Part shown: in pieces, positions 10,864 to 22,609 of the stretch
Layout: each line of letters opens with the position of its first letter
Numbering within the stretch: the first letter of the stretch is position 1
DNA from: Pezicula radicicola
Lineage: Eukaryota; Ascomycota; Leotiomycetes; Helotiales; Dermateaceae
Direction: 5' to 3'
Assembly (NCBI GenBank): GCA_003008705.1
Contig: PDUO01000069.1
Coordinates: 158,776 to 222,775 of the forward strand
Length of the DNA: 64,000 nt
Made by a program: the position numbers and the translations under genes
Notes under the pieces: model-generated
Databases searched by the model: none
What the model was told of the DNA's origin: nothing
Seen by the model: the letters and a program-made list of their open reading frames with translations, nothing else

Positions 10864-12720
10864 TTACACGCAGCCGCTGAAATCATTCGCGAGCATGTGG
10901 CCTGGGGCACACCTAGGTGTATAGGTATAATAGGGTACAACGACATCCTGGAGATCGCAGTAGGGGTAAGAACTGTTGAGTACAATAATGGTTGCATCCT
11001 GCAGCACATAGTGATCACCGAAATGGAGCACAGCACCGCTGGAGTCTGTCTGACTCGGCCAGTGAGGCAAAGACTGATTTAGTGAGAAAGACACGTTCAT
11101 GCTGGTGTGATTGTTTGGATCGCCATTGATGATAAATGAGTACTGGTATTGCTGCATGGCATGCACCATAGACGCATCCGTTGAATCATTCAGGTAGGTC
11201 TCCGGTGGATTGACGCCAAGACCTAGATTGGAGCCGTGTTCAGCAAAAGCTGTCAAACCGCCGACAAAGATGTTTGGTGACCGATATACGAAAGTATATC
11301 CGTACGCAGGTTGGCCAGCAGAAGCTTGGTAGCGGAGATTGCGCCGTATAGGGCATTGAAAGAGAACACCGCTGCTTATCTCCACCATAGCAGCGTAGGC
11401 ACCTTCACTGGTACCCACAGTGTCACTGTCATTTCGGTTCACTCGGACGTTGAACGTACGGTTTCGATCAAGATAGTAATCAGTGAGGACACCGACTGCC
11501 GAGACGTTGGCCCCTAGGGAAGTCAGGTTCTTGAGCACTCCAGAAACATCGTCGTAGGTTGTTGCGTTATACAACCATTGGCCAGCGACTTGATATGGCA
11601 GGCACTGAATAAGGTTCATCTCGTCCAAAGCGGAGCCAGCTAGAATGGGAACTTGATGGAACTTTCCAGCGCGATATATTGTCTGCGGGTAATCAGGAAG
11701 CCACCAGCCATCGGGAGCTGGAAATAAGGCATGCTCGTCGAACCATTGAAAGCTGTTCTGAGAGATGTATGCCTCCATAAGGTCCAGGGTACTGACGTTT
11801 CTTAGGCAAGCGTTCTGTTGGAGGTATTGAGAATCTGAAGATTCGTCCCAAGGGCAGCCAACTGCGGATGCCAACGTCTGGCCAAGCACCTCTTTGCGCT
11901 CTAAACTGCTGACAGTCTGTGACTGATCACTTCCACCACTTTCCGCGATGATTTGCTGAAACAGCCCTCTGGTTTTTGGAGTAACTTGCACAATGCCCAT
12001 GGCCCAGGCGCCAGCGCTTGCGCCATAGACGGTAATCTGGTTACGATCACCACCAAAGAGGGCAATATTATGGTGTACCCATTGCAAACCGAGCGTCCAA
12101 TCCGCTACACCATAGTTGCCGCTTGAATAATATGGTGATGTTTCGCGGGACAGGCCAGCGGTCGACAAGAAGCCAAAAATGTTGACGCGATAGTGAACGT
12201 ACACAGCTATGATGCTCTGCGTAGCAGCTACAGTTTCAAGCCCAGACTGAAATGCCGTGGTCACGTACCCACCACCCGGGATGATGGCTAGAACGGGTAA
12301 CTTTTCGGTCGAACTCGAATTTGCTGGCACCCACACGTCTATGTAGAGGCAGTCTTCGTCTCCAATGAACGGACCGAATCCAACATTGGGGGACTGAAAG
12401 CACAGTGGTGAAGGCTCGGTGCCGTTGATGAAACTGTTGTTCCAGTGGGATCCGCAGGGTTCAGGGTAAGTGAATCGCCTGCTTCCCATAGGAGGCAACG
12501 CAAACGGGATTCCATAGAAAGCGCGAGCTGTGCCAAATGAGGATTGTTCGTATCGACCAATAATAGTTCCATATGGTGTCTGCAATTCTAGCGGGTCGAA
12601 GGAGGAGTACTGGGCATGTGTGGTCGGAAGCACTACGAGTAAAATCAGAATGACCACTGAAATGAATGACGCAGATTCAGTGATCACTCGGCATGGTGAT
12701 GCCATTTTCTTAGACATCAT
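10864..12720 (-). CDS. Secreted type-B carboxylesterase
   Basis: One uninterrupted 618-residue frame, the usual length for this family. A hydrophobic signal peptide covers residues about 15-36 (SVVILILLVVLPTTHA). The alpha/beta-hydrolase landmarks are GDEDCLY (about 120), the oxyanion loop IPGGGY (148-152; Pro replaces the usual His), the nucleophile elbow YGASAGAW with Ser235, the acid-residue segment SALDEMN, and the catalytic His segment AEHGSNLGLG. Many N-x-S/T sites fit a secreted glycoprotein. Expected role: hydrolysis of an ester substrate outside the cell; the substrate cannot be read from sequence. ATG pairs at 12720 and 12717 are both possible starts. TATAAG lies 60-70 bp upstream on the coding strand (about 12783-12788). 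It is the intact counterpart of the broken esterase at 7.6-9.7 kb, but the two are too different to be recent duplicates. Confidence 0.9.
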   Translation of the reverse strand: MMSKKMASPCRVITESASFISVVILILLVVLPTTHAQYSSFDPLELQTPYGTIIGRYEQSSFGTARAFYGIPFALPPMGSRRFTYPEPCGSHWNNSFINGTEPSPLCFQSPNVGFGPFIGDEDCLYIDVWVPANSSSTEKLPVLAIIPGGGYVTTAFQSGLETVAATQSIIAVYVHYRVNIFGFLSTAGLSRETSPYYSSGNYGVADWTLGLQWVHHNIALFGGDRNQITVYGASAGAWAMGIVQVTPKTRGLFQQIIAESGGSDQSQTVSSLERKEVLGQTLASAVGCPWDESSDSQYLQQNACLRNVSTLDLMEAYISQNSFQWFDEHALFPAPDGWWLPDYPQTIYRAGKFHQVPILAGSALDEMNLIQCLPYQVAGQWLYNATTYDDVSGVLKNLTSLGANVSAVGVLTDYYLDRNRTFNVRVNRNDSDTVGTSEGAYAAMVEISSGVLFQCPIRRNLRYQASAGQPAYGYTFVYRSPNIFVGGLTAFAEHGSNLGLGVNPPETYLNDSTDASMVHAMQQYQYSFIINGDPNNHTSMNVSFSLNQSLPHWPSQTDSSGAVLHFGDHYVLQDATIIVLNSSYPYCDLQDVVVPYYTYTPRCAPGHMLANDFSGCV

Positions 12721-14243
12721 CCCAACCTCTCGCCTATGGTAGCCGGACCGGCTGTGTAGACCGCAAGATCCAAGGAGTGCTGCTTATATGTTTCAGCCCT
12801 ACACTATGCTGAACGTCAATATGTCAAATAGTACATCAATGGGTAGTCAAAATAGTTAAAACATTTGAAAGTAGGTGCCCGCGGGCAAATTTTGTTGTCG
12901 GGCCTCTCTTTAACCGAATGCAGCTTCGTATTAAATAGATCTCAGACAGAATGGTCCTCGATTTCTTGAGCATACGCACCGCTACTACCGGTTGAAGGGA
13001 AGCTCTAGTGATTGCATCCCGTTGACCGCTGGCGGGGTACTCTTCGAACGTCGTAGCCACGCGCACACTCAACAGGCCATTTCTCCGTGGTACACTCGCA
13101 GTATAGCCATCACGATAAGGAAGACTCGGCTCAAGTAATCTCACTTCCTTTGATACCACCAAAAGGATCGCAGGATGGGTAGCCCTTAAGATGTCCCGTT
13201 GTATGTGTGGATCCAGGCCCAAGAGCAATTGTTGGAGCGCTAGACATCATAGTGATTCCGTCGGCCGGGCGGAGTGCATTAAGCATCTACGGATGCCCCG
13301 TTTCTCCAGCAAAGGTCTAAGAACTCTAGTTAAGTAGATCTGCAATCGGGAGTGTTTAGTATCAAGTTGCTGGTAGGCGGTATTCCGCGGACCCCGAGCT
13401 GCGCCAAGATGTTCTGGCTGACTTTACAAACCTCTCCCCTCCATTCCCAATTAAAGTTAAGGCTAACCTAACAAACCTTTCCGACCATTCCTAATTAGGG
13501 TGCCAATCTGTGCTTGCTCTTTCGTAGCGTTGGTAGAAAAACGGCACTCTTCCGGTGTCCTTCGCACGGCTCAAGTCCATGTCCACAAATCAGTTAGAGA
13601 GGGTGTGTGTGGTCTTCCTTCTTGGACGCAATAAGGCCCATGAGGGGGTTCCTGTTGCCAAGCAACCTTGGGAGATGGCGTCGGAGAAATGGCTTGAAGC
13701 AGGGCAGGCATACGCAAATGATTCCAACATTAACCTCAATCGTGCTAAAGTTTGACTACTATCAAATGATCTATGATATTACGAAGCAAGAGGGGGATAG
13801 AGATAATGCTACTTACGTCCATGTCACAACGTCGCTCGCAAACCATATAGTGTCTACTGCACTAATAATAACAAGACTTTCTTCAACTGGATAATGCTAA
13901 CAATGTAAACACTTTTAGAAATTAGTTTATTCTCCTTGTTTGCGAACAATTTAAGGAATGACTTACAGTGTCCCAGTCATACAGAGGCTAGCTAATGCAA
14001 CTTTCTCTCTTGGCAGTTGCAATCTTCAATCTACCGAGGACCGCAAGAATTTTGGACACGTTAATGCATGATCCGGACGTAATCGTTATATCCCAGCTTT
14101 TTGCTAATTGTCTACAGCTGAACAAGAATTCGAATGACCCGAGAAGAGAGTATAAAATCTTGCTACTGCCGGTTCCATTGCTAATTCTCCCACAATGGGC
14201 AATCGGTGAAATAAATTCTCTACCTAAGATCAAGCTTCTCTAA
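12721..14243. other. Intergenic; two weak open frames
   Basis: A 130-codon minus frame (12836-13228) and a 66-codon plus frame (13555-13755, containing PWEMASEKWLEAGQAY) exist. Neither shows a recognisable domain, splice partners or a convincing start. The second looks protein-like and may be a fragment. Nothing else seen. Confidence 0.35.
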
Positions 14244-15544
14244 ACCAAGAGCTGTACGTACATCCGGTTTCTCGGTCGACATACATTACTGGGACAGGAA
14301 GACGATGAGATAGACGCAGTGATTAAGCATGATTTGTCATAAGGACTGCCAGAAATCTTTGACACAATCCTTACCTCTGAGACCAAGTACGGTCTGGATA
14401 CCAAATTGGGGCGTTGTCTTGACTGGAAATCTTTCACAACATTTGAGAAATTGCTCGCATAATTACGATACTTGTTGGTCGAATCTTTGTAAGACTTCTA
14501 TTAAGCTGAGAAGAAGATTGGATCAACTCGACCATCATGTACACGACTGATGGAGACATTGTGGCACAGAGCCTGAGACCGTATCCGGCGATACTACGCT
14601 GCTTTGTTGCGCCCTTCCTTTCTACTGTTAAAAGCCTGAACACCAAGCGCTTGTGTGTCGAAAAACACGACCATTGATCGAGGCACACCTTAAGTCGTGC
14701 AGCTTGCTAACAGACTCTAAAAGGGGATAAAGTTGAGAAAGAAGTGGCAGATTGATGGACTGGTTATTAGCTCGCTACTCCAAGGCCCTATCGCCGGCTG
14801 TAATTGTGAAAGATTACTTACTTTCGTCTGCAGCAGCTTCTGTCCCGATTCCTGCCAGTCTCCTAACGCATGTATTGTTTAAGTTGGTATCACAGCCGGA
14901 ATATATCGCACCATTACGGGCGAAGCTTGAAGAAATGATGCAAACCAGCAAAAAATTCAGTTTCGCCAGTTTACATCGACTGGACAAAATGGTCAGTTTC
15001 ATTAAGGAATGTCAGAGATTAAACTCTCATGGTTTTAGTCAGTATTCATTTATTAGTCAGTATTCATTTATTAGTTATCGTATAGCGTGTGAACCTTGTT
15101 CATTGATATCCAGCTATAATAACAAGGAGAACTACTTCACAAATTAAACTATCAGACGGTAGTGCTATCCCTAAAGGAGTGTCCATAGATATTTCCAACT
15201 ATACGATCAACCACTCAGCTAAGTTTTACCTAGACCCTGAAGAGTTCAAGGGCTTCAGATTTTCAGATCTCAGAAAATCCCCCAGGAATGCTGAAAATTT
15301 TCAGTTTATGGGAACAAGCCCAGAAAATCTGAATTAGGGATATAGCAATTACACCTAGTCCGGTCGACACTTTGCTAGTAGGGAAATCAAGCTGTATTTG
15401 GGGTACATTCCAAGTAACTACTACGTCAAGCTGAGTGAGGAAGGAAGACCTGTTAACATGGTTTTTGGGGTATTAGTTGTGCCCTCTCTATTTGGAAAGC
15501 TGCTTTTTAAGAGCCGAGCCCCGATTCCAGGAATAGAGTTGTGA
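14244..15544 (+). pseudogene. Cytochrome P450 pseudogene, nearly full core
   Basis: Reading across frames gives successive P450 blocks. These are TYIRFLGRHTLLGQEDDEID, GLPEIFDTILTSETKYGLD, TDGDIVAQSLRPYPAIL, a worn helix I region (ASVPIPASLLTHVLF and QPEYIAPLRAKLEEM at 14752-14940), FIKECQRLNSHGF, KLSDGSAIPKGVSID, FYLDPEEFKGFRF and SGRHFASREIKLYLGYI. The heme-ligand Cys codon just before SGRHFAS is a TAG stop, and another TAG precedes it by six codons. Several frame shifts and stops occur upstream, and a short tandem duplication interrupts the helix K region. The gene is dead. Its order matches a microsomal fungal P450 missing only the membrane anchor. Confidence 0.85.
15037..15072 (+). repeat. 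18-bp tandem duplication in the P450 pseudogene
   Basis: AGTCAGTATTCATTTATT is present twice in direct succession (15037-15054 and 15055-15072). The duplicated codons do not fit the P450 and lie right after the RLNSHGF segment, so the duplication helped break the gene or followed its death. Confidence 0.95.
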
Positions 15545-15874
15545 AGGTGACATTTTTGTCATAGAGGCAGAGTTTGTAGAATTGATTAAAATAAAATAGC
15601 AATGCAGAACAGTCCAAACTTTTAGTCTACATTATGAAGCTGTCCTGTACCTTACAAAACCGTATAATAAATTACATATATTGAGTTCTAGTACGATCTT
15701 ACATCTAATGAAACCTACTTTAATTGAAAAAGCTTCTCTCCTCGAGGCCTGTACTCTAACGAGCTTCCCGATACCCAAGGCGTGACTTGTTCACTCGGGG
15801 CCCGATGAATTACTCCAGTAAGAACTTATCAAGAAGAATCTCTCATTCTCGAGTCAAAAATGTAACGAAAGTAT

Positions 15875-16470
15875 TTGCTCTTTAGCTACTTTGCGGCATC
15901 GTACTCAGTGGCATCACCGATCGATCTCACATATGTGAGGTTTCTTATTCATTTTTATTTCGTCACTCTGTCTTTTCTTATCATAATATATTACATCATC
16001 AAAGTAGCCTATCGCTTTTATTTCAACCCCCTAGTAAGATTTCCCGGCCCTAAAATAGCTGCGCTCACCTCTTGGTACGTCAAGACTACCCTTCTGAAAA
16101 TCAACTACCTTCTAAAAAGCTATAAACAAAGTATGAATTCTACTACGATATAGCATAAGGCGGTAAATTTCCCTTCCGTCTGCGCGAGCTCTACGCCCAA
16201 TATAGACTCGTGGTACGCATCAACCCGCACGAACTATTAGTATCGGATCCCAACTTCTACTCTGCTCTGTATGCAAATGCAGGAAAGCGTCGCGACAAGT
16301 AGAAGCCTGTGCCGGGACAGAAATGGATTCGCGACTCGGTGGCGGGCAGTATGAACCACTAACAACACCGTATAAGAAGGAGCGCCATCAACCCGGCCTT
16401 CTCGATAACCCGGATAGTGTCGCGACGTGATATTTTGCTCGAGATCTTCCTGTAGGTCGGTCGTCTGACT
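15875..16470 (+). pseudogene. Cytochrome P450 relic, N-terminal part
   Basis: Begins with a membrane anchor (FVTLSFLIIIYYIIKVAYRF) followed by the P450 hinge FYFNPLVRFPGPKIAALTSW. Another frame then continues GKFPFRLRELYAQY, VVRINPHELLVSDPNFYSAL and YANAGKRRDK, then a stop, then RRSAINPAFSITRIVSRRD. These blocks are in P450 order, but there is no ATG at the start and at least three stops. Everything after the first third is gone. It sits 330 bp behind the previous P450 pseudogene in the same orientation. Confidence 0.8.
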
Positions 16471-17049
16471 GCTAGAGCTTGACATTGTAGTGTACGTGGC
16501 GTTTCGTAGTAAAAGTCAGGGAAGCGAGGGAAGGAGGAGTTATTATTTTGTAAGGTTGTTAGGCATATATTTCTTGGGTCCGTTGCTGCCTTACCGTATA
16601 ATCTCGAAAAATTCGGACGCGAAACTACCCATTCGTAAAATAAGACTATACTCTTTGAAACTTAAGTAGCGAGTACACGTCTGAGTTAAGTGTTATATCA
16701 TGTGATTCTGAACTCAGGCTAGACTTTACCTCAACATTACCTTGCTAACCTAGGTGGGTGTACTTTTCTAGGGTTATTGCTCAGACAAACGCAACAAGAA
16801 ACTTTATTAACACTACCTGACAACTTCATCACTCATCCATTCTATCAAATCTGCTAACATTCGCTACGCTGATTAATGGCCCCTTTGGACCGCAAAGCTG
16901 TATAACGTTCCATCTAAAAGATAGAACATTTCCATCCCCTCTACCTCCGCGGGATCCTCCACTTCAGCCTAATACCTAGGGTTGTTCTTCGTTGTGGAAT
17001 GCTTCGCCTAGTACCGTATTAACTTCCGCATAGGCACACCACCAAACGC

Positions 17050-17500
17050 CACCTTACCTAGCAATTTCTATAATTACCACTAGAATCCCGCCTGGCTTTT
17101 ATTTGCTAGTGGTAAAGGTTCCTCTCCATTGCAGCATCAGCGGCTAATAGCTCTGGCGATATTTGAGTTAAGGGGCTCTCGCCATAGCCATTAACCTTTG
17201 CCGTCAATCCACCTTCTCTTGCCATTGTCTCGAGTGGCAAGTCTCGATAGTCTATGGCGATAGGTGTAACATTATTTAGCGGAAGCTGGAATGGTCTAGC
17301 GGAGACGAAGGTTTGAGATTTCTATTAAGAAAAGTAGCTTGCGCCCAGAGTGCTCGTTCATAATTGGTCCACCAACCTTTCGCCAGTGGTACCTACTGTA
17401 GGATTTCGTCGAATTTGTATTCCTTGCCCTTTCGTACAGAGAGCTCTGCATATCCTAGGCCACGCAATGATTGCTGTTTGGTTACCGGTATTAGGGTGGT
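17050..17500 (-). pseudogene. Unrecognised decayed coding sequence
   Basis: The minus strand reads as protein over about 150 codons with one stop and one frame shift: QQSLRGLGYAELSVRKGKEY, GWWTNYERALWAQATFLNRN, then TPIAIDYRDLPLETMAREGG and YGESPLTQISPELLAADAAM. The codon pattern and length argue for a once-real gene. I do not recognise the family. Confidence 0.45.
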
Positions 17501-18853
17501 TTGACCTTGGTTAAATCTGCTAAGACCGGTGCCGTTCCCCTAGACGTGTGCCTGAAATAGTATCTCTATGAGTCTTTTGCATCCTGTACAGTGAATTCTT
17601 AATATGATTCTCAAGGTAGCGTTAAGTATTGCCTTGATAGGTGTATGAAAGCATGTTAGTGGGCTAGCCACGTTTCTAACAATGGTGTACTTCTGTGCTT
17701 CGATATTTGCGCCTAAAGTCGGCCACGACGAAGTTCCAAGCATTTAGACTTTCAAATTCTTACAAGCGTTATCCAGGAGTATAGCTAGTGTACAAGAAAG
17801 GAACTTTTCTGTAGGCATTCAAAAACAAGAATTTTAACAACTTTCAAAACCCCCATAAGTGTAACTTGAAATCTCTCATTATGATACACGAAGAAAGTCT
17901 TAATAGTATCACATTCTCATGACGATGACAATGACTCTAATAATTCAGACTTTGCACCTGAAAATCCAAGAGATCTGTTTGCCGGTGGAGAGAAGTTAGG
18001 TTTAACCCATTGTTTGCCATTCGTCTTCTTTAGATTCTCCCTCCTTCATGACCTTGGTGGTCAGCTGCTAGTGGACCATTCTGACAGAACCTACCCACTT
18101 CAACCATTTGGTCCACTAGCCTACCCACCAATGCACAGACGGCTTCGCCCATTGCTGTGATAATCGTCCCATACAATAACTCGGTAGCTGATATCGTGAA
18201 GTCTTTGCAAGAAATCATCACTAAGGCTAGCGGGCACAAGCATCCGTGATCCTCTCACCTGAATATACCACAAAAGGCCATGGTCGATGCAACTAATCTT
18301 AGTGTCGACAACAGACTCGGTAGTATCGCCGGTTTCGGTTACAGTAACAACTACACAGAGTAAATGCCTGCTACAACATATAATTGATATAAATTGTTAT
18401 GGATTGTAGGCATTACGCTAACGACCATGATGGGTTCGGGAGCAATAATAGATGGGTCGATAATAGTAATAGTCACTACCTATCATAACATCAATTACCA
18501 CTGCACAAACATCGAGGGCTTGAATTTATGCAGCCAATTCAGCACAATGGATTGCCTACGAAGAATTACACCGAGAGGATACCTCAATCTCCCTTACCAC
18601 ATGCAAACGACCAACAACTACTACTACCCCTCATCTTGCCAAGTCATCCAATATGGCCTAGTTCGTTAGTGAACCTAGCAAGTTATTCAAAAGCTGCACC
18701 AGTTGCAATTCAGAAATGTTCGGTGTTGAACAAAGGTATGAGTTATGCACAGCTTATGTTTTCTTGTTTACTAAGATTATATTTCTAACCTGTTTCTAAG
18801 GTCCTCCGTCAGAAAGAAAAGTATCTCTCTGTAGAAGACCATAGTCTGCCAAC
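17501..18853. other. Gene-poor stretch with short protein-like fragments
   Basis: Only short pieces, for example Asn/His-rich codons at 18390-18520 and a Pro/Leu-rich frame at 18528-18788. There is no start, splice pattern or domain that could be supported. 16471-17049 likewise holds nothing recognised. Confidence 0.3.
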
Positions 18854-19230
18854 ATGTCTAATAGCGAGTCACTAGATTCTGACTCGATGGGAGTGTCAGT
18901 GTTACAAGCTTTTACGAGGTCTCCTACCTCTCCGATCGAGTTGCTACCCCCATTACTAACGTCATCTGGGATACCTATAACTGGTCTGCAATCGCCTGGA
19001 TCTTCAGCGCCAAACCCAACTCTGGGCTAGGCTCGAAAAGCTCTCGTTACATTAATCGACTTCCGCAAGGCTCATGGTAACTTATTCGATCAGAACATAA
19101 CCCGCTTGGAACTGACCGAGGAACTGTGACGACAACAAAGTATAGTACAGCAGGGTTACAGACTCCTAGTGCCAAAGGTAGAGCAGTCCAGTGAAGCTGA
19201 CATACTACGACGGGGGGAAAGGGTAATGTA
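18854..19230 (+). pseudogene. Unrecognised coding relic with two stops
   Basis: From an ATG at 18854 the frame reads MSNSESLDSDSMGVSVLQAF, SPIELLPPLL, then after a TAG ARKALVTLIDFRKAHGN and ITRLELTEEL, and after a TGA RQQSIVQQGYRLLVPKVEQS. The single-frame continuity across two stops points to a former gene. The family was not recognised. Confidence 0.4.
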
Positions 19231-19499
19231 TTGAATGGGAAAATGAAGCTTCCATAACTTGAATCAGTCCGCGCAAATTTATTGTTTCTTCGCCGTCTGG
19301 GTGAGTTTCTCTATGGCATTCTAGCTGAAGGTTCACATAGTTTCAAGTATATAATACTTAGTATAAGACAGTTATCTACAAGATCTTTAATCCTTAGGGA
19401 GATTGATTCCGGCCCTAGCAGATTTTATTCGTGCGGATAGCCGCCAACAACACCTTTAGCCTGGCCACTGTGAAACCCAACAAACGAAATACAAACACC

Positions 19500-20000
19500 T
19501 CTTCTTCACCGCCGTGGTGGAACGCTGGCTTGTTTCCACCAGATCGGTGAATTCTACGTCAATTCAAATGGTTGTTAACTGGCGACTTTATTCTTTGGTA
19601 ATGCCCATCACTTTAATGTATCCCTATGGTCTGATGCCGCTAACGTATCCAAACATCGCTCTAAAATTTGGCTCCATGCTCGCAAAATCCTTGTCAATTC
19701 CAGCTCCTCGGAGTAAGGTTCGTAAGTGAAATGGCGGATCATGATATTGTGCCTACGCTGGCTTAACACCTCATTCCATTGGGTATATTGCAACCATGGG
19801 TCGGCCTCATTAGCCGGGGCCTTCTTCAACAACGTCAATTGCCGCTCTTTGGCTTCGACTTTCCAATGCTCAATATCCTCCTGTACAATCTGGTCATCAA
19901 CCTCACCCTGGCTATAGCTGTCATCGTGACTGCCGTTCTCTGCGTCATCATCGCTGTCGTCTAACTCGATCGTCGGCTTCAGTAATGCTAGCTAACTAGC
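19500..20000 (-). pseudogene. Relic of a fungal repeat-associated protein (PWLxYTxW type)
   Basis: The minus strand reads an acidic linker (ELDDSDDDAENGSHDDSYS), EDIEHWKVEAKERQLTLLKK, then ADPWLQYTQWNEVLSQRRHN, RILRAWSQILERCLDTLAAS, and after a stop WALPKNKVAS. The PWLxYTxWxEVL ... ILxRCLDTL pattern is one I associate with DUF3505-like proteins found beside RecQ-type helicases in repeat-rich fungal DNA; this assignment is from memory and moderate. There are stops at the Trp position after DTLK and further on. 20001-20423 shows nothing further. Confidence 0.5.
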
Positions 20001-20423
20001 CTGGCTGACCAGACTAGACTAGCTGCTTACCCTCATCCACAACCCAATACCGTTCTTTCCATTCCCAAACCATGATTGCATCAGTACTCGACTAAACAAA
20101 TTCTCGTTTTGATATTGCTCCTGAGGGTTTTCCCACAAACAATATTCAACAAAGAATACATCAGCACAAGTTATCGCGACCACTGCTGAAGATAAATTTC
20201 AAAGGCAAGTACGATTCTGGTGAACTTCTAACCTCCTACGCTCTTTGATATCCATCGAGCTAAGACACCGCATTCCAAGATTTCACCTTTAACAACATCT
20301 TACAGTATGTCCTCATTATTATATAGCCATGGAGATAATCCTCACCACTCCGATGTCCTGCGTTTTTAATATTCACCTTTACAATACTGACATGTTAGAT
20401 AGGATTCAGGAGTTGCAGTCACA

Positions 20424-21311
20424 ATGTGGTCCGCAATCATCCCCGAGCTCATAACCATCACGGTCTGGGTTCTAACCTTCCTCTGCATCCTCGCTGGCAC
20501 TGAACCAGGTAATCTTCAAGACCACGCCGTCATGTCAATAAATACCACTGGTCTCAAACAGTATGAGCCTTCCACTCTCCACGATGTCTACAATATCTAC
20601 ATGTCGACAGTCTGCGCGGGAGATTACGCGAACACCAGTCCCAACTCTCCACTCACGAATTTCACCTGCACCGCACCGTCCTCATATTGTAAGCTGACTC
20701 CTCTCCTATACTCGATATCCCATCGTAGGACATTTACCTTACCGTATCCACTCCCCTCAATCTACCAGAAGTGAACACTTGGAGTTTACCAGAGCTGATA
20801 TTCTCTAAATAGCTCAGTTTAACCCTCGCAATAAGTCCATCACCAATCCTCCCTTGAACGAGCCTAGTAACTTCCCAGTCGTAATCCAAGACAAGTTCCT
20901 CGACTACAACCTCCAGCTACACGTTGCTTGGGTTTTCTATGTCCTCTCCATGGTCTGGACAGGCTTGGCTATGATATTTGGTCTCACGGCTTTACTTAAG
21001 GGCGCAATCGGTGGATTCATAATAATGTTTACTTCTGTACGTGGATATCAATGTTCCGACCCCAATATCTACATTCAGCTAACGGCCAATAGTCTGCCTC
21101 CACCTGCCTCTTTATCTCCTCTGTCATTGTATCCATCGTACAACAGGGTGGGGTGGAGTTTATAAACAACGCTGGAAACGGTGAAATCTCGGCTTCTAGT
21201 ACAAGTGAACTTCTGGCCTTGACATGGAGCGCTTTCGCACTAAGCTCGCTTTCTACTCTCGTATGGTTCAGTGCGGGGCTTGTGAGTGCGGTTTTTAGAA
21301 GTATGGAGTAG
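20424..21311 (+). CDS. SUR7/PalI-type four-helix membrane protein
   Basis: Three exons, 20424-20688, 20813-21036 and 21093-21311, give about 235 residues. Four hydrophobic helices are seen: ELITITVWVLTFLCILAGT near the N-terminus, then WVFYVLSMVWTGLAMIFGL, a third starting STCLFISSVIVSIV, and a last around SSLSTLVWFSAGLVSAVF. An extracellular loop after helix 1 carries two Cys and several N-glycosylation sites. This layout is that of the SUR7/PalI family of fungal plasma-membrane proteins linked to eisosomes/cortical patches or pH signalling. The intron-1 acceptor is ambiguous: TAG before 20813 and CAG before 20818 both keep frame (TCTCAGTTT versus TTT). Product role is by family only. Confidence 0.75.
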
Positions 21312-22609
21312 TTTTGCATGCTGATGTGGGTGGGGGACATTGCAAATTCGAGAGAGGGTGTGTAAAATACTCATAGAAATCCGTTGATTCTTCAAAATGC
21401 GGTGGAATATTAGAGAATAGATCAAGATTTTTCCAGCATGAGGATGGATCCTATTGAACTTTAGTGAATTTTAATCTAGTCATCTTTCAAAGCATGTGCT
21501 ATTCAATGTAATATTTAATGTCTATGTAGGCCGATGCCGATCAACCCGTATATGTTGAATTCTTGGACCATAACATAAAATTCAATAAAAAATTCGACTT
21601 CCGAAAGATGAGTAGTCTCTGCTATCGAATAAAGCGACACCATGGGCATGGCCTCGTGATGGAGTCTTGCTAGCCTGATTACTTGAATCTTTCTCAATGT
21701 TGCCCAACGGAAGGAAACACACTGAGTTTTGTTGTTCGCCTCGATATCGTTTGGCAGTAACTTCTAAGATACTCTTTGAAACCTTCACCACTAGAGACTA
21801 GACCACAATCCTTTCCTTTTGCCCTCCCCATCTCGACGGTTGCGACACTAGCACATATTTCCGTATTTCGACTTTGCTATCTAATGCATCTAGATTAGTT
21901 GAGCTCCTCGTTCAAGTCTCCTGGAAGTTGTATCTAGAATATCGGGAAATAGGATGGGAGTCTAGAAATGATGAAGCACGATCCTGTCTGTGCCTGCGTT
22001 GAGCAGAATAAGCGGATTTTTGCAAGCAAATTTACTCAACTACGAGTAACTGAACCGCGCTAATAAGAAAATACCTATCACCTCCCGCCCCCCAATATGA
22101 GGGACACTCCCGAATGGTTAATGCGGAGCGAGGCTAGTGTGAGACGCGGTTACACATTGAAAAAGGGAGCTTTGCATAGGTAGTTTTTCTCCTCATAATT
22201 CAAGATCGTGCCACGATCGCGCCACCGAAAAAAACTAGCGCGGGAATGCATCAAACGGACAAGATTATACGGAATACAGTAAAAACCCCAGCTCAATCGC
22301 ATGGAACCCAAGCTTTTCCAGTTTTGTACCAAGGCTTGGTAGAGACCACTCAAGCGTTTAAGATCAGCTAGACTCGAAATCATGATCTTTCCTCTCCATT
22401 CCTGTCAGGTTGTTAGCGGTTAGCTCTCTTCCAAACGAGCCACTCAGTAGTACAATGTTATACCGTTCTAATTAGGATTTTTGCGAGGAGGCAGGGGACA
22501 GTAAAAGTTCGAAGATTCTATCACGTTAGATCATGACATTGAGGCTAAATAGCGGTTAATACTGTCGCAGTTCCATGGCTTCTTATCTTAAACAAAATAA
22601 ATGAAAACT
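21312..22609. other. Intergenic, nothing recognised
   Basis: Several short frames on the minus strand (21515-21791) and nothing domain-like on either strand. Confidence 0.4.
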
